DNA of 46,979 nt from Candidatus Woesearchaeota archaeon. Its GTDB lineage: Archaea > Nanobdellota > Nanobdellia > Woesearchaeales > JAGVZT01. The stretch lies in contig JAGVZT010000067.1 of NCBI GenBank assembly GCA_018302335.1, positions 1-46,979 of the forward strand, in the 5' to 3' direction. The position numbers were made by a program, and so were the translations under genes. The first letter of the stretch is position 1; each line of letters begins with the position of its first letter. Shown here in pieces: positions 1-7,829 of the stretch. The notes under the pieces are model-generated. The model was given only the letters and a program-made list of their open reading frames with translations. It was not told the DNA's origin and ran no database searches.

Positions 1-30
1 CGCGCACGAAATAGGGCCAACACGATTTCC

Positions 31-98
31 CGGCCGCAATGCCGCGCGCTTTCCGCGTTGTCTCGCCGGGATGCCGGATATTCTCCGCAGTGCGACCG
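31..98 (+). repeat. Dispersed palindromic repeat, copy 1
   Basis: Begins CGGCCGCAATGCCG and ends with the diverged terminus TCCGCAGTGCGACCG; the core carries TTGTCTCGCCGG. The same layout recurs at ten other places in this window. The two ends are imperfect inverted repeats of each other, so one strand can fold back. It lies upstream of the promoter of the pilin-like gene at 159. Confidence 0.8.
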
Positions 99-128
99 AC
101 TGATATTTTTTTGAGCACGGCGCAAACC

Positions 129-136
129 TATTTAAG
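129..136 (+). promoter_or_regulatory. TATA box of pilin-like gene
   Basis: TATTTAAG centred about 26 bases before the ATG at 159, preceded by an A-rich BRE-like stretch. This spacing implies a leaderless transcript and supports 159 rather than the upstream in-frame ATG at 39, which lies inside the repeat and before the TATA box. A run of seven T at 106-112 could end transcription of a gene to the left of the window. Confidence 0.6.
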
Positions 137-158
137 GCGGCGCGCCAAGAGCCGACGC

Positions 159-821
159 ATGCACGGTCAGGCATCCATGGAGTACATGGTCATCGTGGGC
201 TTCGTGATGCTCGCACTGCTCGGCGGCTCCTATCTCTTCTACACACAGATTTCCGGCCAGAGCTTCACCGCAATCGAGGCTCAGGCGGTGCGGATGGGCA
301 ATCTCATCATCGAGACGGTGGAAAGGCTGCACTTCCTCGGCGGCCAGTCCCGCACCACGCTGGAAGTGAGCTATCCGGCAGGACTGGTCAATCTCTCGGT
401 GAGGGGCTCAGAGCTGGTCATCGCCTATCGCAGCCCATCGGGGGTCACGGAGCGGGCCTTCCCGAGCAGGACGCGGATTGCGCTGAGCGCGAAATCCCTC
501 AGCCAGGGCGAGCGCAGCGTGGTGCTGCAGTCCACCGGACGCGAGATATCCATATGCGCGATTGAGAAGCAATGCGACTGCGACGGCATCTGCGGCGCAA
601 GCGAGAATGCCACGCACTGTCCCGCGGACTGCTGTTCTGACTCTGACAACGTAAACCTTCCGGCCGCATGGTGGGAGGGCTGCGTCGCGTGCCAGCCTCC
701 GGGATCCCTCACTCCCTATACGTGCGCGGTCGCTCCGCAGCGGCGCTACTTGGCCTGCGACGGCCATCGTGGCTGCGTGTGCGCGAACGTGACGTCTCCG
801 CCGGGGAATCCGTGCAGCTAG
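159..821 (+). CDS. Class III signal peptide (pilin-like) surface protein
   Basis: 220 residues. The N-terminus MHGQASMEYM, followed by a hydrophobic helix to about residue 28, is the archaeal class III signal: a short leader cut by a type IV prepilin-like peptidase, with the QxSxEY box just after the cut. Such proteins are built into pili or anchored at the cell surface. The C-terminal part is cysteine-rich, with a pattern like CDCDGIC...ENATHCPADCC that recurs in archaeal secreted proteins and probably forms disulfide-bonded or metal-binding knots. Start chosen from the TATA spacing and the signal peptide. Its TAG stop shares the tetranucleotide CTAG (818-821) with the stop of EF-2 on the other strand. 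The exact role is unknown. Confidence 0.75.
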   Translation: MHGQASMEYMVIVGFVMLALLGGSYLFYTQISGQSFTAIEAQAVRMGNLIIETVERLHFLGGQSRTTLEVSYPAGLVNLSVRGSELVIAYRSPSGVTERAFPSRTRIALSAKSLSQGERSVVLQSTGREISICAIEKQCDCDGICGASENATHCPADCCSDSDNVNLPAAWWEGCVACQPPGSLTPYTCAVAPQRRYLACDGHRGCVCANVTSPPGNPCS

Positions 822-2998
822 GCCTGCTGCTCTTCCTCGAGCTTCAGCCCCTTGCGCTGGCGTATCTGGGAGATAAGCTTGCCCTGCAGCTCGTTCGGGA
901 GCTTCTCGAAGCTCTGGTCCACGAGATAGTGCACCCCGCGCCCCGAGGTCGCGGACCGGAGTTCCGAAGTCATCCCGAACATCTCCGCCACCGGCATCTT
1001 TGCCTTCACGATGGTCTGCTCGCCCTTCTGGTGCATCTCCAGGAGGTAGCCGCGCTTGTTCGCGATGAGCTTCGACAGCTCGCCCATGTAGTCCACCGGA
1101 GCCTCGAACTGCAGGGTCTGGATGGGCTCCATGAGATAGGGCCTGGAGATGAGAATGGCGCCTCGGATGCCGTCTCGCACCGCGGGGTACATCTGCGCCG
1201 GCCCGCGGTGGATGGTGTCCTCGTGCAGCTTGGTGTCCACCAGAGTGATTCTGATGCCGTTGCACTTCTCCCTCGCGATGGGGCCCGCTTTCATGACGTC
1301 CTCGAACATGTCGTTCACGAGCTCCATGATCTCCCCGATGTGCACCTCTCCGCGCGTCTGGTCGATGAGCATGTTTCCGTTGAACACGTTCTTCACCTTG
1401 CGCGCCATCTTGGTGTCCATGCCGAGCTCCACGAAGGTCTTGACCAGCTGGTCGTCGTGCTTCTTGATGCGGCCCTCGGGAATCCTGCCGGAGCGGATGG
1501 CCTCCCTGAAGCCCTCGTCGAGAGGCTCCGCGAGGAAGTAGAGCTTGTTGTGCTTGTTCGGGCTCTTCCCCTCGACCTCTTGCGGGCTTTTGATGCCCAC
1601 GGTCTCCCGGAAGGTCACGATGGGCGGCGAGGTCTTGACCTCGACCCCCTTCTCTGTCCGGATGCGGTTCTCGATGACCTCAAGGTGCAGTTCGCCCATC
1701 CCGGAGATGAGGTGCTCGCCGGTCTCCTCGTTGATCTCGACGAACAGGGTGGGGTCCTCCTTGTTCACCACGCGCAGGACCTCGACCAGGCGGGGGAGAT
1801 CGCTCGGCTTCGCCGCCTCTATCGCCTTGGTGACCACAGGCTCGAAGATGTGCTTGATGCTCTCGAAGGGCTCGATCTGCCCCTCGGAGACAGTCTCTCC
1901 GGAGAAGATGTTCTTCAGCCCGATGAGGCCGATGATGTTTCCCGCGGGCACTTCGTCGATGATCTCGCGCTTCGGGCCGTTGTAGATGACCACCTGCTGG
2001 ATGCGGACGCTCTTCTTGTTCATGCTCATCCACACTTCAATCCCGCTCTTCACGGTCCCGCTCCACAGGCGTCCCGCGGCTATCTCGCCCGCATGCTTGT
2101 CCACGACTATTTTGGTGCAGATGAACGCGACCGGGCCCTTCGGGTCGCAGCCGATGATGGACTTGCCGACCTCGCTCTCGATGTCCCCGTGCCATATCTT
2201 CGGGACGCGGTATTTCTGCGCCTGGATGGGGTTGGGGTGGTGCTTCACCACCATGTCGAGCACGACCACATGGAGGGGCGCCTTCTCCGCGAGCGGTTCG
2301 TAATTGTCCGTCTCGTATGCCTTGATGACATCGCCGAAGGTGATGCCGCTCGCCTTCATGTAGGGGAAGCTCAGCGCCCAGTTGTGCACCGCGCTGCCGA
2401 AGCAGACGCTGCCCTGCTCCACGCCGACCTGCCACTGCTCGCCGAATCCCTCATCGGCGATGTTCCGGATGAGCCTGTTGATCTCGGTGATTATCTTGAC
2501 GAAGCGTTCCTGCATCCCCTTGGGGTCGAGCTTGAGCTCCCGGATGAGCCTGTCCACCTTGTTGATGAACAGCACGGGCTTCACGCGCTCGCGCAGCGCC
2601 TGCCGCAGCACGGTCTCGGTCTGGGGCATGATGCCCTCGACGGAGTCGCACAGCACGATGGCGCCGTCCACTGCGCGCATGGCGCGCGTGACGTCTCCCG
2701 AGAAGTCTATGTGGCCGGGCGTGTCGATGAGATTGACGAGGAATTCGCTGTCGTGCACCTGGTGGACCATGCTCACGTTCGCGGCGTCGATGGTGATGCC
2801 GCGCTGCTGCTCGTCCTCGTGGAAATCGAGCACGAGCAGCTCGCCCGCGAGTTCCTTGCTGATCATCCCCGCTCCTGCGAGGAGGTTGTCCGAGAAGGTC
2901 GTCTTCCCGTGGTCGATGTGCGCGCAGACCCCGATGTTGCGGATGTGCTCCGGCATCCCGTTGAGCCTCCGCACCCTGTCCACCATCTTTTCAGCCAT
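818..2998 (-). CDS. fusA: Translation elongation factor EF-2
   Basis: 726 residues, the normal length for archaeal aEF-2, the GTPase that drives ribosomal translocation. The G domain shows the P-loop around AHIDHGKT (about 27-34), the switch II motif DTPGHIDF and the base-specificity motif NKVD. Domain IV carries TIHRGPAQM; its histidine, about residue 597, is the site converted to diphthamide in archaea and eukaryotes. The diphthamide amidation enzyme Dph6 is encoded in the same window (44812-45450). EF-2 is the last gene of a minus-strand run L7Ae-S28e-L24e-NDK-EF2 and starts 6 bases after the NDK stop, so it is probably co-transcribed. In many archaea the gene after ndk is the initiation factor aIF5B (infB), so the neighbour differs here. 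Confidence 0.97.
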   Translation of the reverse strand: MAEKMVDRVRRLNGMPEHIRNIGVCAHIDHGKTTFSDNLLAGAGMISKELAGELLVLDFHEDEQQRGITIDAANVSMVHQVHDSEFLVNLIDTPGHIDFSGDVTRAMRAVDGAIVLCDSVEGIMPQTETVLRQALRERVKPVLFINKVDRLIRELKLDPKGMQERFVKIITEINRLIRNIADEGFGEQWQVGVEQGSVCFGSAVHNWALSFPYMKASGITFGDVIKAYETDNYEPLAEKAPLHVVVLDMVVKHHPNPIQAQKYRVPKIWHGDIESEVGKSIIGCDPKGPVAFICTKIVVDKHAGEIAAGRLWSGTVKSGIEVWMSMNKKSVRIQQVVIYNGPKREIIDEVPAGNIIGLIGLKNIFSGETVSEGQIEPFESIKHIFEPVVTKAIEAAKPSDLPRLVEVLRVVNKEDPTLFVEINEETGEHLISGMGELHLEVIENRIRTEKGVEVKTSPPIVTFRETVGIKSPQEVEGKSPNKHNKLYFLAEPLDEGFREAIRSGRIPEGRIKKHDDQLVKTFVELGMDTKMARKVKNVFNGNMLIDQTRGEVHIGEIMELVNDMFEDVMKAGPIAREKCNGIRITLVDTKLHEDTIHRGPAQMYPAVRDGIRGAILISRPYLMEPIQTLQFEAPVDYMGELSKLIANKRGYLLEMHQKGEQTIVKAKMPVAEMFGMTSELRSATSGRGVHYLVDQSFEKLPNELQGKLISQIRQRKGLKLEEEQQA

Positions 2999-3004
2999 AG
3001 AGCA

Positions 3005-3574
3005 TCACCCTTTCCGGTAGATGAGAGCATCATCTGTTCTCTGGTAGTTCCCTATCTCCTTAGGAGAGAACCAGACCGCGAGTTCCCGTTCGGCCTCCTC
3101 GACGGTGCCTGAGGCGTGGATGAGGTTCTGCACCGGCCGCTTGGAGCTGTCTGCGAGGGCGTAGCTGTCCGTGCAGAAATCCCCCCGGATGGTGCCGGGC
3201 GCCGCGTGCTCGGGGCTCGTCGCCCCCACAATGCTGCGTACCTTGAGTACGGCATTGTTTCCCTCGAAGACCATCGCCACCACGGGCGCGATGGTCAGGT
3301 ACTCAATAAGCTGGCCCCGGACGCGCTGGCCTATCTGCTCCGCGCTCTCCTTCACCGGAGCGCCGCGCTTCTTAGCCGCCTCAAGAGCCTTCTCTCCGAC
3401 GCTTCGCATCCACTCCGGGTCCGCTGCGTAGTGCTTCCCCGCAAGCTCCCTGGATGCGCGAGCCATCTTCAGCGACACGAGTTTCAGGGCGGCGCGCTCC
3501 AGCCGTGCGATGATCTCCCCTGTGAGGCCGCGCAGCACCCCGTCAGGCTTGACCAGGACCAGCGTGCGCTCCAT
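3005..3574 (-). CDS. ndk: Nucleoside diphosphate kinase
   Basis: 189 residues. Transfers the gamma phosphate of ATP to NDPs through a phosphohistidine. It starts MERTLVLVKPDGV, the usual NDK opening, and contains RSIVGATSPEHAAPGTIRG and the active-site segment NLIHASGT (usual form NxxHGSD), with the catalytic histidine present. It is about 40 residues longer than the common 150-residue form because of an insertion around residues 55-90 (AKKRGAPVKESAEQIGQ region), a type of insertion known in some archaeal NDKs. Its ATG overlaps the L24e TGA by one base (TGATG), so translation is likely coupled. Confidence 0.95.
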   Translation of the reverse strand: MERTLVLVKPDGVLRGLTGEIIARLERAALKLVSLKMARASRELAGKHYAADPEWMRSVGEKALEAAKKRGAPVKESAEQIGQRVRGQLIEYLTIAPVVAMVFEGNNAVLKVRSIVGATSPEHAAPGTIRGDFCTDSYALADSSKRPVQNLIHASGTVEEAERELAVWFSPKEIGNYQRTDDALIYRKG

Positions 3575-3759
3575 CACTTGCGCTCCTTCCTCGCGGCTTT
3601 TGCGGCCGCTGTCCACGCGGTGGTGAGAGGCTTGCGCTTGAGTTTCAGCATGTTCTTCTCGCACTTCGACGAGCAGAAACTCAGAAGCTTGCCGGTCTTC
3701 TCCACCACCAGCTTGCCGGTGCCGTCCGCGATCTTCCCGCCACAGAACGTGCATTTCAT
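3574..3759 (-). CDS. rpl24e: Ribosomal protein L24e (eL24)
   Basis: 61 residues, normal for archaeal eL24, a zinc-finger protein of the large ribosomal subunit. The N-terminus MKCTFCGGKI and the later FCSSKCEKN supply the four cysteines (CxxC and CxxxC) of the zinc site; the C-terminus is lysine- and arginine-rich for rRNA contact. It sits in the conserved archaeal cluster L7Ae-S28e-L24e-NDK. Its start follows the S28e stop by 5 bases, and its stop overlaps the ndk start. Confidence 0.95.
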   Translation of the reverse strand: MKCTFCGGKIADGTGKLVVEKTGKLLSFCSSKCEKNMLKLKRKPLTTAWTAAAKAARKERK

Positions 3760-3764
3760 CTCGT

Positions 3765-4070
3765 TCACCTGCGGCCCTGGCCCAGCTTGCGCGCTTCGAT
3801 TTCCGTCTCGCGCAGCATCAGGATGTCCCCGATGCGGACCGGGCCTTTCACGTTGCGTCTGATGATCTTGTTGGCGTCCTGCCCCTCGAGGATGCGGCAC
3901 CTCACCTGCTGCGCCTCTCCGCGAGTCCCCACGCGTCCGATGACCTCCTCGACGCGCGCGGACCATGCCTCGGAGAATTCTGCCTTGCCCTTGGCCTCCT
4001 GGGGGACCTCTGTCTTGGGCGCATTGGGTTCTGTCTTGGATTGCTTAGCTTCTTCTTTTTCTGCCATCAT
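3765..4070 (-). CDS. rps28e: Ribosomal protein S28e (eS28) with N-terminal extension
   Basis: 101 residues; the usual archaeal eS28 has about 65-70. The C-terminal two thirds form the canonical OB-fold protein (VEEVIGRVGTRGEAQQVRCR, then RNVKGPVRIGDILMLRETEIEARKL). The first 35 or so residues are an added hydrophilic tail rich in Glu, Lys, Pro and Ala (MMAEKEEAKQSKTEPNAPKT). Two ATG codons in tandem at 4065-4070 lie 4 bases after the L7Ae stop, which makes the long form the natural reading in the operon; no ATG lies just before the core. The tail is probably disordered and may be specific to this lineage. Confidence 0.93.
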   Translation of the reverse strand: MMAEKEEAKQSKTEPNAPKTEVPQEAKGKAEFSEAWSARVEEVIGRVGTRGEAQQVRCRILEGQDANKIIRRNVKGPVRIGDILMLRETEIEARKLGQGRR

Positions 4071-4074
4071 GACC

Positions 4075-4401
4075 TCAGAGCTGGGACACAATCTCTTGGA
4101 TGAGCTTCTTCGCCTCGCCCTCCTGGACAATTGCCACACTGCCCGCGGAGACTCCCAGTCCAGCGGCGGTGCCGAGCTCCTCCTTGCTGTCGACCGTGAT
4201 GCACGGCACGCCCTTCTCCTTGGCGAGGAGCGGGAGGTGCATCACCACCTCGGGCGGGGTGACATCCTTGGCCACGACGACGAGTTTCGCGGTGCCTTTC
4301 TCTATCGCCTTGGTGACTTCGTTGGTGCCTTTCTTGATTTTCCCCGTGGTCTTCGCGATCTCTATGGACTCAAAGACCTTTTCATTCAGTTCATTCGCCA
4401 T
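4075..4401 (-). CDS. rpl7ae: Ribosomal protein L7Ae
   Basis: 108 residues, full length. Binds kink-turns in 23S rRNA and, in archaea, in C/D and H/ACA guide RNPs and RNase P. The kink-turn recognition segment KKGTNEVTKAIEKGTAKLVV and the later VSAGSVAIV are present. First gene of the translation operon. A good Shine-Dalgarno (GGAGG on the minus strand, 4407-4412) lies about 7 bases before the ATG, unlike most genes here, which fits a transcript with a leader starting from the TATA box inside the end of rfcL. Confidence 0.96.
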   Translation of the reverse strand: MANELNEKVFESIEIAKTTGKIKKGTNEVTKAIEKGTAKLVVVAKDVTPPEVVMHLPLLAKEKGVPCITVDSKEELGTAAGLGVSAGSVAIVQEGEAKKLIQEIVSQL

Positions 4402-4471
4402 GGTATTTCCTCCACCTGCAGTGAGAAGCCCTGACCTCTCTCTGGCCCTTGGCCGTCATCAATCACAGGTC

Positions 4472-5701
4472 TCAGCCGGGGGACTCCTGGGCTTTTTTAA
4501 ATGTTTCTAGCCATCCCCGCTCCTCGGGGGTGAGCCCGAGCGCGCCCTCGATGGCGGCCGCTGCCTCTGGCGCCCTTTGGGAGGCTGCCAGGAAGAGGGG
4601 GAGCACGGCCAGTCTCGCCTCCCGGGCGGAGCAGTGGGTGAGCTCAGCGATGCGCCCGCATACGGAGTCGCGATAGGCGTTGAAGCGCTTCGCCATCCAG
4701 ATGGAAAGGATGCGTCCTGGCCTCCGGTAGCGAATCGCGCCCTTCGGTCTCGTCTCCTTGGCCAGGGCGACGCCAGCGGTGAGGAGCAGGCGCACATAGA
4801 GCTGGAGCCTCCAGTGCTGCCTGCGGACGATTCTGCCGCGGAACACATCTGCGAGGGAGAGCGCTCCCATGGCTCTGCTCAGGTCCGCGGGAGAACGGTA
4901 CTCCTCAGGGAGATTCTCTTCAATCCACAGGAGAGCCTCGTCCAGGTCTTCTTCGACGCCGTCCAGGGCGGCGAACGCGACATTCGCGTCGGAACTCCTG
5001 AAAATCCTCGGCAGGACGCTCTCCAGCGACTCTGTCTTCCCGCGCGGGTCGAGCAGCGTGACATGCTCCTGCTTGACCTCTCCCAGAGAGGAGAGCACCT
5101 GGAGGTCGCACACCGCCGCCCGGACGTCGCCTCCTGCCCGCTGGGCGAGCATCTCCAGGGCAAGCGGTTCAGCCCTGGCTCCTTCATCGGCCGCAATGTC
5201 CCGCAGGAGACCCGCAACGACGGAGGGCTGAGGAGCGGCGAACTCGATGAGCTCGCACTTCCTCCGGAGCGCCGAGAGCTTCTTGTCCCAGGGGTCTACC
5301 GCGGTGAGGATGACCGGAAACGCGCTCTTCGAGATGGCGGCGAGCACAGCCTGCGCTGCGCCCCGGTCTTTTCCGGAGAAGCAGTCCACGTCGTCCACGA
5401 GCACGATTTTCCCCTGCGCGAGCAGGGAGCGCTGCCCCAGCGCCCGGTCGAGCAGGGGTTCGAGCCTTGACTTGTCCCGGGCGTCCGCTGAGCTGACTTC
5501 CAGCACCTCAAGCTTGAGCTCTGCGCCCAGGGCGTGGACGCTGCAGGTCTTGCCGGAGCCGCTCGGGCCGTGGAGCAGGGCGCCCTTTGGTCTCTTAGGG
5601 GAGAAGCGCTCGACAAAGCTGCGGAGCTGTCGAATGGCCAGCTCCTGGCCGCGCACCTGGGAGAGCGTCTTCGGACGGTGCGACTCGGTCCAGGGAAGCA
5701 T
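4472..5701 (-). CDS. rfcL: Replication factor C large subunit
   Basis: 409 residues. Clamp-loader AAA+ ATPase subunit that, with the small subunit, opens PCNA and loads it on primed DNA. It opens MLPWTESHRPKTLSQVRGQE, typical of RfcL, then Walker A GPSGSGKT (45-52) and Walker B IVLVDDVD (about 99-106), with the lid and collar domains after residue 180. The usual basic PCNA-binding tail of archaeal RfcL seems short: the protein ends soon after the helical collar, below the usual 450-500 residues. Leaderless start supported by the TATA box at 5723. Confidence 0.93.
   Translation of the reverse strand: MLPWTESHRPKTLSQVRGQELAIRQLRSFVERFSPKRPKGALLHGPSGSGKTCSVHALGAELKLEVLEVSSADARDKSRLEPLLDRALGQRSLLAQGKIVLVDDVDCFSGKDRGAAQAVLAAISKSAFPVILTAVDPWDKKLSALRRKCELIEFAAPQPSVVAGLLRDIAADEGARAEPLALEMLAQRAGGDVRAAVCDLQVLSSLGEVKQEHVTLLDPRGKTESLESVLPRIFRSSDANVAFAALDGVEEDLDEALLWIEENLPEEYRSPADLSRAMGALSLADVFRGRIVRRQHWRLQLYVRLLLTAGVALAKETRPKGAIRYRRPGRILSIWMAKRFNAYRDSVCGRIAELTHCSAREARLAVLPLFLAASQRAPEAAAAIEGALGLTPEERGWLETFKKAQESPG
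4492..4503 (-). promoter_or_regulatory. Candidate promoter of the L7Ae operon
   Basis: Minus strand reads CATTTAAAAAAG, inside the last codons of rfcL. The distance of about 95 bases to the L7Ae ATG would give a leader of about 70 bases carrying the GGAGG site. No other TATA-like stretch lies in the 70-base rfcL-L7Ae gap. Confidence 0.45.
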
Positions 5702-5722
5702 GCCCCGCAGAAATCTCGGGGC

Positions 5723-5730
5723 TATAAGTA
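5723..5730 (-). promoter_or_regulatory. TATA box of rfcL
   Basis: Minus strand TACTTATA centred 25-26 bases before the rfcL ATG, so the mRNA is probably leaderless. Confidence 0.6.
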
Positions 5731-5767
5731 TCTATCCGCGCCGAACGTGCCCCGCGGAACATCAATC

Positions 5768-5836
5768 CGGCCGCGATGCCGTACTTCTTCCAGGCTGTCT
5801 CGCAGGGATTCCGGGCCTTGCTTCTCAGCGCGGCCG
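5768..5836 (+). repeat. Dispersed palindromic repeat, copy 2
   Basis: CGGCCGCGATGCCG at the left, GCTGTCTCGCAGGGATTCCG in the middle, CTCAGCGCGGCCG at the right. It occupies most of the space between two divergent genes, so it cannot act as a terminator for either. Confidence 0.75.
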
Positions 5837-5862
5837 AATCCCGCTCTCTACCTCCGCAAAGC

Positions 5863-5870
5863 GTAAATAT
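5863..5870 (+). promoter_or_regulatory. TATA box of membrane protein gene 5892
   Basis: GTAAATAT centred 25-26 bases before the ATG at 5892; predicts a leaderless transcript. Confidence 0.55.
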
Positions 5871-5891
5871 GCGGAGCGCGCAGGGGAGTGC

Positions 5892-6518
5892 ATGGCAGAG
5901 CTGCGCATCGCCCCCAACCTCCCGTTGAGCATGCTCTATCAGGGCGCTGTGGTGGCGGTGTTCGCGCTGGTCATCGCATCGAGTCTCTGGCTGGTCAAGG
6001 CCCTGACCGGCCAGGACGTCATCGTTGTCCTCGTGGAATCCCTGTCCGAGATAGGCGCCATGGCCCAGCTGGAGGGCTTCGCCCTCTTTGGACTGATTCT
6101 CGCGCAGCTGCGGCAGACAGTCGGGATGGTGCTCATCGAGGGCGTCGCGCTCACTCTCCTGCTGCAGATACCAGTCTTCAACCTGGAGCTGACGGCGTCC
6201 GACACGCAGCTGCGCTACCGGAAGGGAACCATCCTCGTCCGTGAGGGCGCCATCCCGCTCGAAGCGGTGGTGAGCGTCACCTTCGAGCGCCATGTGCCCT
6301 GGCTGGACTTCGGGAAAGTCCAGGTCCAGATAGCCTCCGGGGAGCACCGGCTGGTGGAAATACCCTATGTTCCCCACGTGGGGAGCATCAGCAGCGAACT
6401 CTACGAGCGGGTCAGCGAGTTCCGGCGGAGGAACGAGAAAGCCCCCCCCGGAGACGCTCGGCAGCAAGAATCAGCCGGACCGCCTGGACCTGCGCCGCAG
6501 TCCGCAGGTCCACGCTGA
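5892..6518 (+). CDS. Membrane protein with bacterial PH-like domain
   Basis: 208 residues. Two or three hydrophobic helices fill roughly residues 10-100 (around QGAVVAVFALVIASSLWLVK and the stretch before LLQIPVFNLEL). Then comes a soluble part, about 105-175, with the pattern of the bPH/DUF304 fold: LRYRKGTILVREGAIPLEAVVSV, then a strand pair ending KVQVQIASGEHRLVEIP. Such proteins are of unknown function, with the domain facing the cytoplasm. The last 30 residues are Pro/Ala/Gly-rich low-complexity sequence and lie over the 3' end of the convergent dehydrogenase pseudogene, an antisense overlap of 107 bases. The tail may be a read-through extension. Confidence 0.6.
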   Translation: MAELRIAPNLPLSMLYQGAVVAVFALVIASSLWLVKALTGQDVIVVLVESLSEIGAMAQLEGFALFGLILAQLRQTVGMVLIEGVALTLLLQIPVFNLELTASDTQLRYRKGTILVREGAIPLEAVVSVTFERHVPWLDFGKVQVQIASGEHRLVEIPYVPHVGSISSELYERVSEFRRRNEKAPPGDARQQESAGPPGPAPQSAGPR

Positions 6519-7639
6519 ACTCGTCGGCAGTGCCCTTCACCGCCTCGTAGGCCTTGAGCATGAGCGGCTCGAGCTTCCGCAGCACCTCCTCTTCGGTCCA
6601 GTAATAGCCCTGCAGGTTCTGCACCCATTCGAGGTAGCTTGCGGATCCCCCGCCCGCGTTGGCGAGGATGTCCGGAAGCACCACCACTCCCTGTTTGAAA
6701 AGCGCCGCGTCAGCCTCGGGTGTGGTGGGGCCGTTGGCGAGCTCCAGGATGTACCTGGCGCGGACCTTTGCAGCGTTGCCGGCCAGTATCTGGTTCTCAA
6801 GGGCTGCCGGGACGAGCACATCGCACTCCATCTCCAGCAGTTCCTCGTTGCTGACCTGCTTGGCGCCAGGGTACTGAGTGACGGCACCGGTCTTTTCCTT
6901 GACCGCGAGCAGCTTCGGGACATCAAGGCCCTTCGCGTGCATCACTCCTCCCTTGGAGTCGCTCGCTGCGACGATGCGATAACCCCACTCGGAAAGAATC
7001 TTCGCGGCGAAAGAGCCCGCGTTCCCGAAGCCCTGGATGGCTACATTCGTCTTCTTTGGGTTGAGGTGGCGCTGCTTCGCAATATGTCTCAGGAGGTAGG
7101 CCCCCCCCATCGCAGTGGCGAAGCCCCGGCCCTCGCTTCCGCCAAGCTCGATGGGCTTGCCGGTGATGACCCCCGGGGCGTGTATTCCGGTGAGCTGCTC
7201 ATACTCGTCCAGCATCCATGACATGATTTGCCCATCGGTGTAAACATCAGGTGCCGGGATGTCCTGCTGGGGGCCGATGAACTTCCACACCTGCCGCACG
7301 AAGCCTCTGCTCAGCCGCGGTGATGCCGCCCTTCGCCCCCCCGTAGGGAATGCCGGTCACGGCGCACTTCATCGCCATCCAGAACGCCAGGGCCTTGACT
7401 TCGCTCAGGTTGACGCCCGGATGATAGCGGATGCCTCCCTTTGTGGGACCTCTTGAGGAGTTGTACTGCACGCGCGCTCCGTAGAAGCGTCGCACCTCGC
7501 CATTGTCCATCTGCACCGGAATCTGAAACTCGAGCACGCGCTGGGGGGAGCTCAGCAGGGCCCGATCTCCCGCATCGAGCTTCAGCACCCTTGCGACAAT
7601 ATCCAGTTGCTTGAGACAGTTCTCGAACAGGTCAGCCAT
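6412..7639 (-). pseudogene. Glutamate dehydrogenase paralogue, broken by an internal deletion
   Basis: Two frames together make one Glu/Leu/Phe/Val dehydrogenase. The N-terminal part (from ATG 7639) includes the substrate-binding segments YNSSRGPTKGGIRYHP and GIPYGGAKGG. The C-terminal part carries DIPAPDVYTD, the Rossmann motif QGFGNAGS and ELANGPTTPEAD. Between KGGI and RLSRGFVRQ the intact paralogue at 7830 has 13 residues; here only 4 bases remain, so about 35 bases are missing and the frame is lost at about 7320-7325. Both halves are otherwise well conserved, and a clean TATA box (minus strand around 7670-7680) remains, so the loss looks recent. A restart on GTG at 7299 could still make a C-terminal fragment, but it would not be an active dehydrogenase. 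Confidence 0.85.
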
Positions 7640-7718
7640 GCTCTCACCGCAGATTCCTGGTCGTGGAACTATATAAATGTGATAGATGGGCTCTACGTAG
7701 AAAGAGTCAGCATGGAGT

Positions 7719-7784
7719 TGGCCGCATTGCGGAGAATGCCCGCCAGGCGATACAGTCCGGAACGCGTCCGGGATTCCAGCCGGG
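7719..7784 (-). repeat. Dispersed palindromic repeat, copy 3
   Basis: On the plus strand it begins TGGCCGCATTGCGGAGAAT, the reverse complement of the usual right end, and ends CCAGCCGGGG. The middle (GCGATACAGTCCGGAACGCG) matches the usual core with changes. It lies between the two divergent glutamate dehydrogenase promoters. Confidence 0.65.
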
Positions 7785-7829
7785 GAGGACCGCACGCGAA
7801 AGGTATATGAAGCGCCATCACTTGGGGTC

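Noticed and set aside
39-158. Upstream ATG at 39 for the pilin-like gene
   Set aside because: Lies inside repeat copy 1 and before the TATA box; the class III signal peptide begins only at 159.
668-3112. 814-residue open frame on the plus strand
   Set aside because: Lies antisense to EF-2; composition (His, Asp, Leu, Val, Arg-rich) is that of a reverse-complement shadow in high-GC DNA, with no motif and no promoter.
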